DNA of 64,000 bases from Rossellomorea marisflavi (lineage in GTDB: Bacteria; Bacillota; Bacilli; Bacillales; Bacillaceae_B), in contig NZ_CP081870.1 in the NCBI RefSeq assembly GCF_022170785.1, forward strand, positions 3,274,001 through 3,338,000, in the 5' to 3' direction. Shown piece by piece: positions 1 to 8,111 of this stretch (position 1 is its first letter; every line of letters begins with the position of its first letter). Under the pieces are notes generated by a model. That model worked only from the letters and a program-made list of their open reading frames with translations, ran no database searches and was not told where the DNA came from. The translations under genes and the position numbers were made by a program.

Positions 1-2
1 CA

Positions 3-191
3 CCACTTGAAATGTTTCGAGAATGGTTTTCAATAAATGGTGGGGAAAAGTTTGGACATAGTAGATTAGGTTATTTTCTTGGTGATATGTTTTTTCAGAG
101 CCAAATAAAAAAGTCATGTGAAATAAAGGCAATCATTGCTTGGAAAGAATTTAACTTTGAAGAACAAGTTAAAGATTGGCTACTACAATGA
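3..191 (+). CDS. C-terminal fragment of an unrecognised protein (cut by window edge)
   Basis: An open frame runs from base 3 without a stop to the TGA at 189-191, giving the last 62 residues of a protein whose start lies outside the window. The fragment is rich in Phe, Lys and Trp and has a GYFLG segment followed by an amphipathic Lys/Glu tail. It vaguely recalls the C-terminus of DUF2268-type predicted zinc proteases, but no metal motif is visible in this part and I would not assign a function. Its base composition is clearly more AT-rich than the genes to its right, which suggests an accessory gene. Confidence 0.5.
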   Translation, partial: PLEMFREWFSINGGEKFGHSRLGYFLGDMFFQSQIKKSCEIKAIIAWKEFNFEEQVKDWLLQ

Positions 192-331
192 ATGGTTAGA
201 AATGCGTATGCCTATAGTGTTATTAGATACGCCTTTCACCTTCATTAACATTTTTGATTCACCTATTATTCAACTCAAATTCATTGGAATTAACTTTTTG
301 ATGAAAAACGCATTTTAACTTATTACTCCAA

Positions 332-356
332 AGAAAAAACCCCCGTCACCGGGAGT
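332..356 (-). terminator. Terminator of the ydaT-like gene
   Basis: Read on the minus strand, a 6-bp stem closed by a GTGA tetraloop is followed by a T run. It starts only a few bases past the stop codon of the gene at 365-733. Confidence 0.6.
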
Positions 357-364
357 TCTCCTTC

Positions 365-733
365 TTATTGCTGATATAAATGATTTTCAACCGATCCATC
401 CTCCTTATACACCACAAGGGTGCCGGAATGGTCCGTTGCATATCGCTTTGCTCGCTCCAACAGCTTTTCCTTCGTCTCTTCTACCATGATGGCCCGCTCT
501 CCATCGGCTTTTTTCAGCTGCCAGCCATCATCATGGACAGTGACGTGATACTCTGCCTTATCGGTTTGCGTACCCTCCTCGGACTTGTGGGCCCGATCCG
601 TGGCAATGGCGATCGCCCTGCCCTCTTCATACCCTTCATCAAGCAGGGCATTTCCGATCTCGATGGCTTTATTCCGGACATCAGAGGGCAGATTCTTCAG
701 TGATTCGGGATAATCTTGTTTCGACCAGCTCAT
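365..733 (-). CDS. ydaT: DUF2188 family protein, YdaT-like
   Basis: The 122-residue protein begins MSWSKQDYP and resembles B. subtilis YdaT. The N-terminal half (about residues 1-55) holds the 'LPSDVRNKAIEIGNALLDEGYEEGRAIAIAT' type helix pair found in small ChaB/YdaT-like proteins. The C-terminal half (about 60-122) is a DUF2188 domain with a YHVTVHDDGW strand and a helix. The function is unknown; in B. subtilis the family is linked to the general stress response (family knowledge). I chose the ATG at 733 because GGAGG lies 7 bases upstream, whereas the ATG at 739 sits almost on top of it. It is a single gene with its own terminator. Confidence 0.8.
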   Translation of the reverse strand: MSWSKQDYPESLKNLPSDVRNKAIEIGNALLDEGYEEGRAIAIATDRAHKSEEGTQTDKAEYHVTVHDDGWQLKKADGERAIMVEETKEKLLERAKRYATDHSGTLVVYKEDGSVENHLYQQ

Positions 734-788
734 GTTCATACCTCCGTAGTAAGTGGGATTATCTATCCTTTTCCCCCACCTGTCACGG

Positions 789-1178
789 CTAAACGTTCTT
801 TTTGGGTACAACAGCCATTGTACAACGTGACACGCAGATGAGATCGTCTGCCTCATCGGTGATCTTGATGTCCCATACCATGGTGGTTCGTCCCTGGTGC
901 AGGACGGTCGCCGTCGCTGTCACCTCTCCGTCTTTTTTCGCCTTGATGTGATTGGCATTGATCTCTAGACCGAAGCATATCTCCTTATCGAGATCAATCA
1001 GTTCCACAGCCCCGACGCTTGCGACGGTTTCTGCAAGAGCGACGGATGCTCCTCCGTGGAGGAATCCAAAAGGCTGCCTCGTCTGCTCATTGACGGGCAT
1101 CGTCGCCACGATCCTGCCTTTTTCTACCGTGTTGAATTCAATGCCCAGTGCACTGATCAATGTGTGATCAAGTTTCAT
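789..1178 (-). CDS. Hotdog-fold thioesterase, YuxO/MenI-like
   Basis: This 129-residue PaaI-type acyl-CoA thioesterase has the HGG motif (His41-Gly42-Gly43) after a Phe-Gly-Phe turn and Glu50 in the following helix, the usual catalytic region of the 4HBT_2 family. The length fits the family. Proteins of this group hydrolyse 1,4-dihydroxy-2-naphthoyl-CoA in menaquinone synthesis or phenylacetyl-type CoAs, and B. subtilis YuxO is a DHNA-CoA thioesterase candidate. The substrate cannot be told from sequence alone. AAGGGGTGAAGG precedes the ATG. Both this gene and the YuzC-like gene to its right have B. subtilis counterparts in the same chromosomal area. Confidence 0.85.
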   Translation of the reverse strand: MKLDHTLISALGIEFNTVEKGRIVATMPVNEQTRQPFGFLHGGASVALAETVASVGAVELIDLDKEICFGLEINANHIKAKKDGEVTATATVLHQGRTTMVWDIKITDEADDLICVSRCTMAVVPKKNV

Positions 1179-1343
1179 ATTCCTTCACCCCTTCCCCATA
1201 CTCTTCGACCTCGCGAGTCAAAATCCTTTATCTGCTTAGTAGGTCCAGATTCAGCCTATCACAAGGTGGCAGGAAGATGAATGAATAAATGCAACGCCTC
1301 TTTCATACGTTTACGTAGATGATGTCAGAGAAAGGAGTGTTCC

Positions 1344-1715
1344 ATGATGTATCGTTTCCATCCTTTCCATGGGAACAGACCGTCGCCTCAATCGTATATG
1401 AACCAGCAGCGGGTGCTCCCTGCAACCGCCCCCGATACGCTGATGGCTTCGGCCGGGAAGACCCTTAGCTTAATGGACGATGCCAAATTGGTTCTCGCGC
1501 GCATCAACAGCTCAAGGGAATTTGCCTCCAAGCTGATGACCGCCGCTCAACAATCCAATCTGCCTGAAGTACATAGATTGCTTCAGACGATCCCTACGCG
1601 CGTACAGCCGGTCGTATCCTTCAATCCTGATGGTGTGAGATTCGTATTTGATGAAAAATTGGGTCAGGTGGATTGCTGTCATTTGATTGTATCCGTCAAG
1701 TGGAATGAGTTTTGA
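1344..1715 (+). CDS. yuzC: YuzC-like sporulation protein
   Basis: The 123-residue soluble protein has a His/Pro/Tyr-rich N-terminus (MMYRFHPFHGN), a middle helix region (about residues 30-80) and a C-terminal beta segment. It resembles B. subtilis YuzC, a small spore-associated protein of unknown function. AAAGGAGTG lies 8 bases before the ATG. No signal peptide or membrane segment is seen. A spore role is inferred from family and neighbourhood; a sporulation-type promoter could not be fixed with confidence upstream. Confidence 0.7.
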   Translation: MMYRFHPFHGNRPSPQSYMNQQRVLPATAPDTLMASAGKTLSLMDDAKLVLARINSSREFASKLMTAAQQSNLPEVHRLLQTIPTRVQPVVSFNPDGVRFVFDEKLGQVDCCHLIVSVKWNEF

Positions 1716-1757
1716 AAAGCCGAAGGAAGCCGGAGATCCTGCTTCCTTCGGCTTTTT
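1715..1757 (+). terminator. Strong terminator after yuzC
   Basis: A near-perfect 16-bp inverted repeat (AAAAGCCGAAGGAAGC and its complement) with a 10-base loop begins at the stop codon and ends in a T run. The A run on the left lets it work in both directions. Confidence 0.9.
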
Positions 1758-1799
1758 CCATACAGTTGATCCAGGGGAGGATACGTTCTCGATTTCTAC

Positions 1800-1828
1800 A
1801 AAAAAAAGAACCTCCGAAGAGATTCTTT
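1800..1828 (-). terminator. Terminator of yuiF
   Basis: On the minus strand an 8-bp stem with a TTCG tetraloop is followed by a run of T. It lies 3 bases past the yuiF stop codon. Confidence 0.8.
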
Positions 1829-1829
1829 T

Positions 1830-3146
1830 TTAAAAGATCATGGCCGCAATCCAACCGAAGGCCACAAGAGGGATGTTATAGTGTAGGAATGTAGGGACAC
1901 ATGTATCCCAAATGTGGTTGTGCTGTCCATCGGCATTCAAACCTGCGGTCGGCCCCAGTGTACTGTCCGACGCAGGTGAACCGGCATCTCCTAGGGCACC
2001 GGCTGTCCCAACAATGATAATGGTCGCAAACTCACTGAATCCAAGCTCCATGCAGAGAGGAACAAAGATCGCTGCAATGATTGGAATAGTAGCAAATGAT
2101 GATCCGATTCCCATTGTGACAATCAGCCCTACTAGGAGCATCAGAAGGGCAGCAAGGGCTTTATTCCCTCCAATGGCATCAGCTGTTCCCTTCACCAGGG
2201 ATTCTACATCACCGGTTTCCGTCAATACGGCTGCAAATCCGGAGGCGGCAATCATGACGAATCCAATAAAGGCCATCATCTTCATCCCATCGTTAAGTAG
2301 ACCATCAGCTTCCTTCCATTTTACTGCACCCGACACATAAAGGACGGCGATTCCTGCAAGGGCACCGAAGATCATGGATTCGAGCAGGAGCTGGACTGCA
2401 AGTGCGGCAATGATGGAAATCCCCGCAAGGATCATCGCCCTCTTACTGTACTCCACCTTCTCTTCCACCACTACTTCCTTGGACTCATCATACTGTCGTG
2501 GTTTACGATAAGAGAAGAAGACGGCGATCAGAAGTCCTAGAACCATCCCGCCTACTGGCAAGAGCATGGCTTTCGGAATATCTCCCATGGAGATGGCCAT
2601 TCCACTCCTGTCCATATTCTGTGCAATGACCTCGTGGAACTGGAGTCCGAAGCCGACCGGCAGCAGGATATAAGGCGCCGTCAGTCCGAACGTGATGACC
2701 GTGGCAATCAGACGGCGGTCGATTTCTAGCTCTGTCATCACCTTGAGAAGTGGCGGAATCAAGATCGGAATGAAGGCGATATGAATAGGGATGACGTTCT
2801 GAGAGAAACACGCCATGATCAGGATGGCGAATACGATAAGAGCTTTGGATAGCTTTTTCTTCTTTGAGTCTCCGTTCCGACCGACCATCTTCAAGACGAA
2901 ATCAACCAGCAAATTCGGGATGCCAGTATAGGAAATGGCTACAGCAAATCCCCCCAAAAGGGCATAGCTCAGGGCGATATTGGCTCCGCCGCTGATTCCA
3001 TCTGAGAAGATCGAGACCGTTTCATTCAACCCGAGGCCCCCGATGACCCCGCCTGCAAGCGCTCCGGCGATAAGGGCGAAAACTACATTCACACGCAGTA
3101 AACTAAGTATGAGCATGATGAGTACGGCAATGACGACTGCGTTCAT
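1830..3146 (-). CDS. yuiF: Na+/H+ antiporter-family transporter YuiF
   Basis: The 438-residue polytopic membrane protein has about 11-13 hydrophobic segments from residue 2 to the C-terminus. It has family-typical motifs: a GIGSSFATIPIIAAIF region and a GDAGSPASDSTLGPTAGL segment near residue 385, the latter a likely ion or substrate site. It matches B. subtilis YuiF, annotated as a Na+/H+ antiporter or putative amino-acid transporter; the substrate is not evident. AAGGAGG is 9 bases before the ATG. It is transcribed from a good sigma-A promoter (3222-3250) and ends at a TTCG hairpin. pepA lies upstream on the same strand but is separated by its own terminator. Confidence 0.85.
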   Translation of the reverse strand: MNAVVIAVLIMLILSLLRVNVVFALIAGALAGGVIGGLGLNETVSIFSDGISGGANIALSYALLGGFAVAISYTGIPNLLVDFVLKMVGRNGDSKKKKLSKALIVFAILIMACFSQNVIPIHIAFIPILIPPLLKVMTELEIDRRLIATVITFGLTAPYILLPVGFGLQFHEVIAQNMDRSGMAISMGDIPKAMLLPVGGMVLGLLIAVFFSYRKPRQYDESKEVVVEEKVEYSKRAMILAGISIIAALAVQLLLESMIFGALAGIAVLYVSGAVKWKEADGLLNDGMKMMAFIGFVMIAASGFAAVLTETGDVESLVKGTADAIGGNKALAALLMLLVGLIVTMGIGSSFATIPIIAAIFVPLCMELGFSEFATIIIVGTAGALGDAGSPASDSTLGPTAGLNADGQHNHIWDTCVPTFLHYNIPLVAFGWIAAMIF

Positions 3147-3221
3147 AATATTGTCCTCCTTGAATCTATCTTCATGTTGCTTTAGTCTGCTAAATTGGTA
3201 GAGTGATAAAACACGTTTTCT

Positions 3222-3250
3222 ACTTTATCAACATAAAGGACGTTTGTCAA
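3222..3250 (-). promoter_or_regulatory. Sigma-A promoter of yuiF
   Basis: On the minus strand TTGACA and TAAAGT are separated by 17 bases, about 70 bases before the yuiF start. Confidence 0.7.
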
Positions 3251-3336
3251 CGATTATTCCTCTCATTATTCTTCCCTCTTTCTTGGCATTCGAACCTGCC
3301 GTTGAGAGCCATACACGCACTTAAATCAACCCATAC

Positions 3337-3365
3337 AAAAAAGGCCGACGATTGTCGGCCTTTTC
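3337..3365 (-). terminator. Terminator of pepA
   Basis: A 9-bp perfect stem (AAGGCCGAC and its complement, 4-base loop) is followed on the minus strand by six T. It lies just past the pepA stop. Confidence 0.85.
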
Positions 3366-3370
3366 TTGTA

Positions 3371-4873
3371 TTATTTCGCAGGTTCAAAGGACTCCACCAT
3401 GAGGGCAAGGGTACGAACCATCACGCCCGTGGCACCTGATGGCCCGAGGTCATATGCTTTGTTGGTCGTAGCCGTACCGGCGATGTCAAGATGCACCCAA
3501 GGAGTGCCTTCAGCGAATTCCCCTACGAATCCGCCTCCCATGATTGCATGCCCGGCGCGGCCTGGAGAGTTGTTCAGATCCGCGATCTTGCTGCTTCTCA
3601 CGCGCTTCTTGTCCCCTTCTGTGTATGGCAGCTGCCAGATGAACTCGCCTGATTCAGCAGACGCAAGCAACACTTGCTCAAAGAATGCTTCGTTATTGGT
3701 AAGGGCCCCTGTCTTATCTTCACCCAATGCAACGATGACTCCTCCTGTGAGCGTTGCGACATCCACGAGATAATTGGCCCCGTGATGCTTCGCATAAGTC
3801 ATGCCGTCCGCCAGTGCCAAGCGGCCCTCTGCATCGGTATTCAATACTTCGATTGTCTTCCCGCTCATGGATGTGATGACATCGTCCGGCTTGAATGCTG
3901 CACCGCTCACCATATTATCGGTTGATGGGATGACGGCAATGACATTCTGTTCCGGCCTCGTCTCCCCGATGACTTCCATGGCGCCTAGGACGGCTGCGGC
4001 ACCACCCATATCGGTCTTCATGCCGACGATGCCATCCTTCGGTTTAAGGGAATATCCTCCTGTATCAAAGGTGATCCCTTTTCCTACAAGACCGATGACA
4101 TCTTCCCATTTCTCTTTTCCTGCATATTTCAGGACGATCATCTTCGGAGGCTCCACTGAACCCTGGTTGACTGCCAATAAAGCGCCCATTCCCAGGTGCT
4201 CCATTTCTTCTTTATCCAAAATCTCCGCTTCGAAATCATATCGCTTCGCAAGCTCTAGGGCATACTCGGCGAGCTTTGTGGATGTAAGCAGATTTCCCGG
4301 TGTATTCACTAGGGTCCTTGCCGAGTTGACACCGTTCCCGAATGCCGTACCCACCTGCAGGGCCGTTTGGACTTCTTTATTATCCGAACCTGTGATGAAC
4401 TCGACATCAGACGCTTCATAGTTCCGTTCATTTGATGATTGTTTATACCCGTGGAAGGCATAGGTTGCCATGGTGAAGGCTTCTGCCCACGCGTGGGCTA
4501 CGTCCTCTGCAGGGACTTCATCCGTTTCAAACGTATCGATCGCCACTGCAAATGAAGTGAGCTTCATCTGTTTGATCTGCTTGGCTGCCGCACCGAACGC
4601 TTCTTTCAGATCATTAAAAACCGCTTCCTTGGCCTTTCCAAGTCCGACAAACACAATCCGTTTCACGGAAAGCTGTCCTAGCGTATGTACAACGGTGATT
4701 TCTTTGGCAGTCGAAGAGATATCTCCTTCTTTGGCAAGCTGGGTGAGATGTCCACCCATGGCTTGATCCAGCTCTTTCAGTTCCCCTGAAAATTCAGGTT
4801 GATTATAGACCCCGACAATGAGGCCTCCTCCAGTTGTTTCAGTTAAACGCTTATTGTTGACTATATAATTCAT
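3371..4873 (-). CDS. pepA: Leucyl aminopeptidase, M17 family (YuiE/PepA)
   Basis: The 500-residue cytosolic di-zinc aminopeptidase removes N-terminal residues, preferably Leu, from peptides. The C-terminal catalytic domain carries the M17 signature NTDAEGRL at residues 345-352. Its predicted metal ligands Lys265, Asp270, Asp288, Asp347 and Glu349 and the catalytic Lys277 and Arg351 are all visible. The N-terminal domain (about 1-165) is the usual macro-like non-catalytic part. The length is normal. GGGGGAGGAGGTG precedes the ATG, and a TATAAT lies at 4894-4899 on the minus strand with a poor -35. It faces away from the divergent yuiD, as in B. subtilis. Confidence 0.95.
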   Translation of the reverse strand: MNYIVNNKRLTETTGGGLIVGVYNQPEFSGELKELDQAMGGHLTQLAKEGDISSTAKEITVVHTLGQLSVKRIVFVGLGKAKEAVFNDLKEAFGAAAKQIKQMKLTSFAVAIDTFETDEVPAEDVAHAWAEAFTMATYAFHGYKQSSNERNYEASDVEFITGSDNKEVQTALQVGTAFGNGVNSARTLVNTPGNLLTSTKLAEYALELAKRYDFEAEILDKEEMEHLGMGALLAVNQGSVEPPKMIVLKYAGKEKWEDVIGLVGKGITFDTGGYSLKPKDGIVGMKTDMGGAAAVLGAMEVIGETRPEQNVIAVIPSTDNMVSGAAFKPDDVITSMSGKTIEVLNTDAEGRLALADGMTYAKHHGANYLVDVATLTGGVIVALGEDKTGALTNNEAFFEQVLLASAESGEFIWQLPYTEGDKKRVRSSKIADLNNSPGRAGHAIMGGGFVGEFAEGTPWVHLDIAGTATTNKAYDLGPSGATGVMVRTLALMVESFEPAK

Positions 4874-4970
4874 TGTTCAACACCTCCTCCCCCATTATAG
4901 CCCGAGTGAGTGAACATTTCGACTATCTAAGCAAAAGCGTTTGGAAGTTAAGGTTAGGTGGATAAGGGTA

Positions 4971-4979
4971 TGGTATAAT
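4971..4979 (+). promoter_or_regulatory. Extended -10 promoter of yuiD
   Basis: TGG followed by TATAAT forms an extended -10 element about 50 bases before the yuiD start. The -35 region is poor, as is common for extended -10 promoters. Confidence 0.5.
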
Positions 4980-5029
4980 GTAGTCAACTCAGAGTATTCA
5001 AAACATTAGAAAGGATGGGATTCTTTACC

Positions 5030-5509
5030 ATGGAGATCTTTCATAATTTCCCCCTTTGGGCTTCATTGATTTCGATCTTGTTCGCCCAGTTCGTCAAGGT
5101 TCCCATCCAGTTCATCGCCACGCGGGAACTCAATTGGTCCCTCATCACGTCGACCGGAGGGATGCCGAGTTCCCACTCTGCCGCTGTCACCGCCCTTTCA
5201 ACCGGGGTGGCAATCGAAAGCGGAGTGTCTTCACCGGTCTTTGCTGTAGCTGCCATGTTTGCCATTATCACCATGTTCGATGCCACAGGGGTCAGAAGGC
5301 AGGCCGGTGAACAAGCCATCGTGCTTAATCGACTCATGGGCGACTTCCAGAAGTTCATGACCGATGCCAAAGGCTGGCAGAACAAACCTGATCAGGAAAA
5401 ACGGAAAGAGCTGAAGGAGCTGCTCGGTCATAAACCGATCGAAGTCTTCTTCGGGGGGATCACGGGAATCGTCCTTACACTGCTCATCCACTTTTTCATG
5501 TTTCAATAG
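5030..5509 (+). CDS. yuiD: Divergent PAP2/DUF212 membrane protein YuiD
   Basis: The 159-residue membrane protein has about four hydrophobic segments. It carries the conserved TSTGGMPSSHSA motif near residue 40 and a FDATGVRRQAGEQA motif near residue 85, hallmarks of the DUF212 (divergent PAP2-like) family; the SSH and RR residues recall acid phosphatase active sites. The biochemical role is unproven. I prefer the ATG at 5030 (MEIFHNF) because it matches B. subtilis YuiD, although an in-frame ATG at 5015 sits directly on the AAAGG. The next gene starts 12 bases after the stop, so the two are probably cotranscribed. Confidence 0.85.
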   Translation: MEIFHNFPLWASLISILFAQFVKVPIQFIATRELNWSLITSTGGMPSSHSAAVTALSTGVAIESGVSSPVFAVAAMFAIITMFDATGVRRQAGEQAIVLNRLMGDFQKFMTDAKGWQNKPDQEKRKELKELLGHKPIEVFFGGITGIVLTLLIHFFMFQ

Positions 5510-5521
5510 GAGGAATGATCA

Positions 5522-6310
5522 ATGCGCCTCATATCCATATGCCCCAATAATACGGAGCTGATTGATGAGCTTGGACTCACCCCTTACCTCGTGGGGGTTG
5601 ACGACTACTCCGATCATCCGGAAGCCGTCCTATCCCTGCCCAGGCTCGGACCCGACCTATCCATCGATATGGATCGGGTCGAAAGCCTTCAACCCGATCT
5701 GGTCCTTGCATCACTGAGCGTACCGGGAATGGAGAAGAATATCGAGGAGCTAGAGAAACGGGGGATTCCCCATCTCACATTGAACCCTCAAAGCTTCAAG
5801 GATATAGCGGATGATCTCCTTGCCATCGGGCGCGCCTGCGGCATGGACGACTCCGACGCTTCGACTAAGCGCAGGCACTTCCTTCAAAAAGTCGAAGCGT
5901 TGAAGGCCATCGGCCAAGGCATCACCAATCGCCCTTCCTTGTACTGGGAATGGTGGCCAAAGCCCGTTTTCACTCCCGGCAGGACGAACTGGCTGACGGA
6001 GCTGAGTGACATGTGCGGGGCCGTAAACCTCTTCAATGACGTCGAACTGGCTAGCGTCCAGACAGACTGGGAGGATGTCCTGTCGAGGGATCCCGATTAT
6101 ATATGCCTCGCCTGGGTAGGCGTGCGGCAGGATAAAGTAAAACCGGACCTGATCAAAAAGAGACCGGGATGGTCCTTCTTGAAGGCCGTTCAGGATGAGC
6201 GCATCCTCGTACTGGAGGAAGCCCTCTATTGCCGGCCTTCCCCACTCCTGTTGAAGGGTGCGGTCAAGCTTGCAAAAATCCTGCACCCTGACGAATACGC
6301 CCATATGTAA
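5522..6310 (+). CDS. Cobalamin-binding (BtuF-like) protein without signal peptide
   Basis: The 262-residue protein has the two-lobed helical-backbone fold of periplasmic-binding-like metal and cobalamin receptors. There is an N-terminal ISICPNNTELIDELG segment, a DLVLASLSVPG strand near residue 60, a WEWWPKPVFTPGRTNW patch near residue 140 and a C-terminal lobe ending in LAKILHP. It starts at once with the first strand, so it lacks both signal peptide and lipobox and should be cytosolic. NCBI-type annotations call such proteins cobalamin-binding or ABC substrate-binding. No permease or ATPase is adjacent. GGAGGAATGATC places the ATG well. B. subtilis has no such gene between yuiD and yuiC, as far as I recall. 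Confidence 0.75.
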   Translation: MRLISICPNNTELIDELGLTPYLVGVDDYSDHPEAVLSLPRLGPDLSIDMDRVESLQPDLVLASLSVPGMEKNIEELEKRGIPHLTLNPQSFKDIADDLLAIGRACGMDDSDASTKRRHFLQKVEALKAIGQGITNRPSLYWEWWPKPVFTPGRTNWLTELSDMCGAVNLFNDVELASVQTDWEDVLSRDPDYICLAWVGVRQDKVKPDLIKKRPGWSFLKAVQDERILVLEEALYCRPSPLLLKGAVKLAKILHPDEYAHM

Positions 6311-6340
6311 GCGAAAAGATCATCGATCCCCACGCATGGA

Positions 6341-6369
6341 AAAACCGGCAGGAGTTCCTGCCGGTTTTG
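6341..6369. terminator. Bidirectional terminator between the BtuF-like gene and yuiC
   Basis: AAAACCGGCAGG and its complement form a 12-bp stem with a 4-base loop and T/A runs on both sides, between two convergent genes. Confidence 0.9.
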
Positions 6370-6376
6370 TCTTTAC

Positions 6377-7066
6377 TCATTCTTTTTCAGGTGAAAGGAT
6401 TTGATCCCTGAATACCTGCATGGTTTTATTTTCATTAAGCTTGGTCAACTGTTCTTCTGTGAGCTTACCTGAACCCTCTTCGATGATGTATACATCTAGG
6501 GTTTTCTTCCCCCATTGCGCATAAACCTCATCGACTGTATCGTAGTACAGATCAAGCTTGTTTCCTTTGATGGCACTCCCGGTGTCGGCGACCACGCCAA
6601 ACCCGTAGTCAGGGATGTACAGAACCGTCCCGATCGGAAAGACCGTCGTATCAGCGGCTATGGTCGAATAAAGGTCACGTTTCACTTTGACGCCGGAGTA
6701 TGTAATCCCATAGCCCGGATGGCCGGGATTCTTCCCCGTTGACTCCACCCCCGCCGTGTAGCCCGTGGCGACGACAGTATGCTTCTTATATTGATTCCAA
6801 TCCAGCCCGTTCAGGGTGACTGGTTTGTCTTTCACAGGTTTACTCGATGAAATCTGGGTTTTGGTACTGCTCACTTTCTTAAGGATTTTTGCAGTCATCC
6901 CTAATTGATTGATCTCATGTTCCCCACGCCCGGCGTTCTCCATCTGGGTCTCCCACCACGCTTTAAGGGTTGCAGCCTTGACGCCCGATACCGATTGGAA
7001 TGTCGTCTCAAGGGCAAAAATGAACAATAGGACCATCAAAAGTCGTTTGCTCCAATTCTTAATCAT
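6377..7066 (-). CDS. yuiC: 3D-domain cell-wall protein YuiC (stationary-phase survival type)
   Basis: The 229-residue protein has an N-terminal hydrophobic segment (about residues 5-25) that works as a signal peptide or anchor, a linker, and a C-terminal 3D domain (about 95-195). The three conserved Asp lie in the [31 protein letters not shown] and KLDLYYDT stretches. B. subtilis YuiC belongs to the Sps muralytic group, which has an MltA-like fold and acts as a lytic transglycosylase on peptidoglycan. The ATG at 7066 has GGAGG 9 bases upstream; the longer frame from 7111 has none. yuiB and yuiA lie upstream on the same strand. Confidence 0.88.
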   Translation of the reverse strand: MIKNWSKRLLMVLLFIFALETTFQSVSGVKAATLKAWWETQMENAGRGEHEINQLGMTAKILKKVSSTKTQISSSKPVKDKPVTLNGLDWNQYKKHTVVATGYTAGVESTGKNPGHPGYGITYSGVKVKRDLYSTIAADTTVFPIGTVLYIPDYGFGVVADTGSAIKGNKLDLYYDTVDEVYAQWGKKTLDVYIIEEGSGKLTEEQLTKLNENKTMQVFRDQILSPEKE

Positions 7067-7164
7067 GTATACACTCCTCCCACCCTTATTCCTTCCCATC
7101 CTGGAGGGCATGTATTCATAAATTGATAAAATAATCGAATTATCTCAAAAATTGGAAGCAAAAA

Positions 7165-7200
7165 AAGCCCGCCACCCGGAACTCACCCGGACGAACGGAC
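7165..7200 (-). terminator. Probable terminator of yuiA-yuiB
   Basis: On the minus strand a 5-bp outer stem (GTCCG/CGGGC) and a CCGGGTGAGTTCCGGG inner segment are followed by seven T. The stem is imperfect. Confidence 0.45.
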
Positions 7201-7204
7201 TGTT

Positions 7205-7522
7205 TTAAAACATTCGATATCCCTTTGATCTCAATATTCTCATGACGACTCCCGAAAGGACCGCCCCTATTAAACCGCTTCCAAGAATCAACAGATCGGC
7301 TGAAGCCAAATGACTGATCCTTCTCCCTAGTTCAGGGAATGCTTCCCCAGCGTTTCTGAAATAATCGATGAAACGCACTTCATCCACGATGAAAATGACG
7401 ATGATCGGATAGATGATGGTCATGATCCATGTCATTCGGAGCAGCATATTAAGCAGAAAACCGATTCCGAAAAACAGGACAAGAAACAGAAGCATTGAAA
7501 TCAAGATGACGTGTATTGGCAT
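7205..7522 (-). CDS. yuiB: Membrane protein YuiB
   Basis: The 105-residue protein has three hydrophobic segments (about residues 4-28, 30-47, 74-95) and a short basic C-terminus. It matches B. subtilis YuiB in size, order and membrane layout; the function is unknown. I used the ATG at 7522, which follows a G-rich site (GGGGGTGGGG), rather than the longer frame starting at 7585. It forms a likely operon with yuiA, which ends 153 bases upstream. Confidence 0.8.
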   Translation of the reverse strand: MPIHVILISMLLFLVLFFGIGFLLNMLLRMTWIMTIIYPIIVIFIVDEVRFIDYFRNAGEAFPELGRRISHLASADLLILGSGLIGAVLSGVVMRILRSKGYRMF

Positions 7523-7674
7523 TTCCCCACCCCCATCTAACACTGGCTCCATCGGCAGATTACACCTGTCATAGGAGCCAAACACTATTGTTAAGTGTAC
7601 TGAATGTTGATGGAAGCGTCAATAAGACGAAGGAAAATTTCGACATTATTCACAAAATCACCACAACTGGTGGA

Positions 7675-7797
7675 CTATTTTTGCTTGCCACTTCCACTGC
7701 AACAAGGACAGGTTTCAGATCCGCCCAATACCAGCTGGAAATACCCTTTTCCCGAACAGTATTCACATGATTTTGTCTTCGTTGTACCAGCTCTCAT
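7675..7797 (-). CDS. yuiA: Small zinc-finger-like protein YuiA
   Basis: A 40-residue ORF too short for usual cut-offs. After a basic start it contains two Cys pairs, CEYCSGKGY and CPCCSGSGK, i.e. CxxCxGxG repeats like half of a DnaJ zinc finger. These four Cys probably bind one zinc. The match to B. subtilis YuiA is by position (between yumB and yuiB) and by the LLGGSETC-like core. AAAGGAG lies 7 bases before the ATG. The function is unknown; a chaperone-like or redox role is only a guess from the motif. Confidence 0.85.
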   Translation of the reverse strand: MRAGTTKTKSCEYCSGKGYFQLVLGGSETCPCCSGSGKQK

Positions 7798-8070
7798 CGA
7801 ATCTCTCCTTTGATTTCTTAATTTTCTGATAATATATCATCTTTTTCGATTCATGAAAAGGTTCCTATGAGGGGATGTACACCGAAGAAAGCGAATACAT
7901 TTTATGTTTACTTTAAATATCTCAATATTTCAAAAAGTTTGTTAGCTTCTTTCACAAAATCCTTTCCTTGCTGGGAGCGTTCTATTTCATGCCTTTCCAA
8001 ATCGTCCATTTATTCTTTTTTTCCAGTGCATTAAGTTCCTAGAACTTATGTATAAACGTTTCTACACAAA
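7798..8070. other. Intergenic region yuiA-yumB
   Basis: This AT-rich stretch holds no recognisable regulatory element. On the minus strand there is a 33-codon open frame (7908-8009, starting MDDLERHEIERS) with plausible charged composition but no good ribosome binding site; it may be chance or a remnant. Confidence 0.4.
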
Positions 8071-8099
8071 AAAAGCGGAGCATCAGCGCTCCGCTTTTT
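8068..8099 (-). terminator. Terminator of yumB
   Basis: AAAAGCGGAG and CTCCGCTTTT form a 10-bp stem with an 8-base loop that can pair further. The minus-strand T run is at 8068-8074. Confidence 0.85.
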
Positions 8100-8111
8100 C
8101 AGCCAATCGGC

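Noticed and set aside
136-318. 60-codon plus-strand frame near the left edge
   Set aside because: It overlaps the end of the partial gene at 3-191 in another frame, has no ribosome binding site, and its composition is that of AT-rich non-coding DNA.
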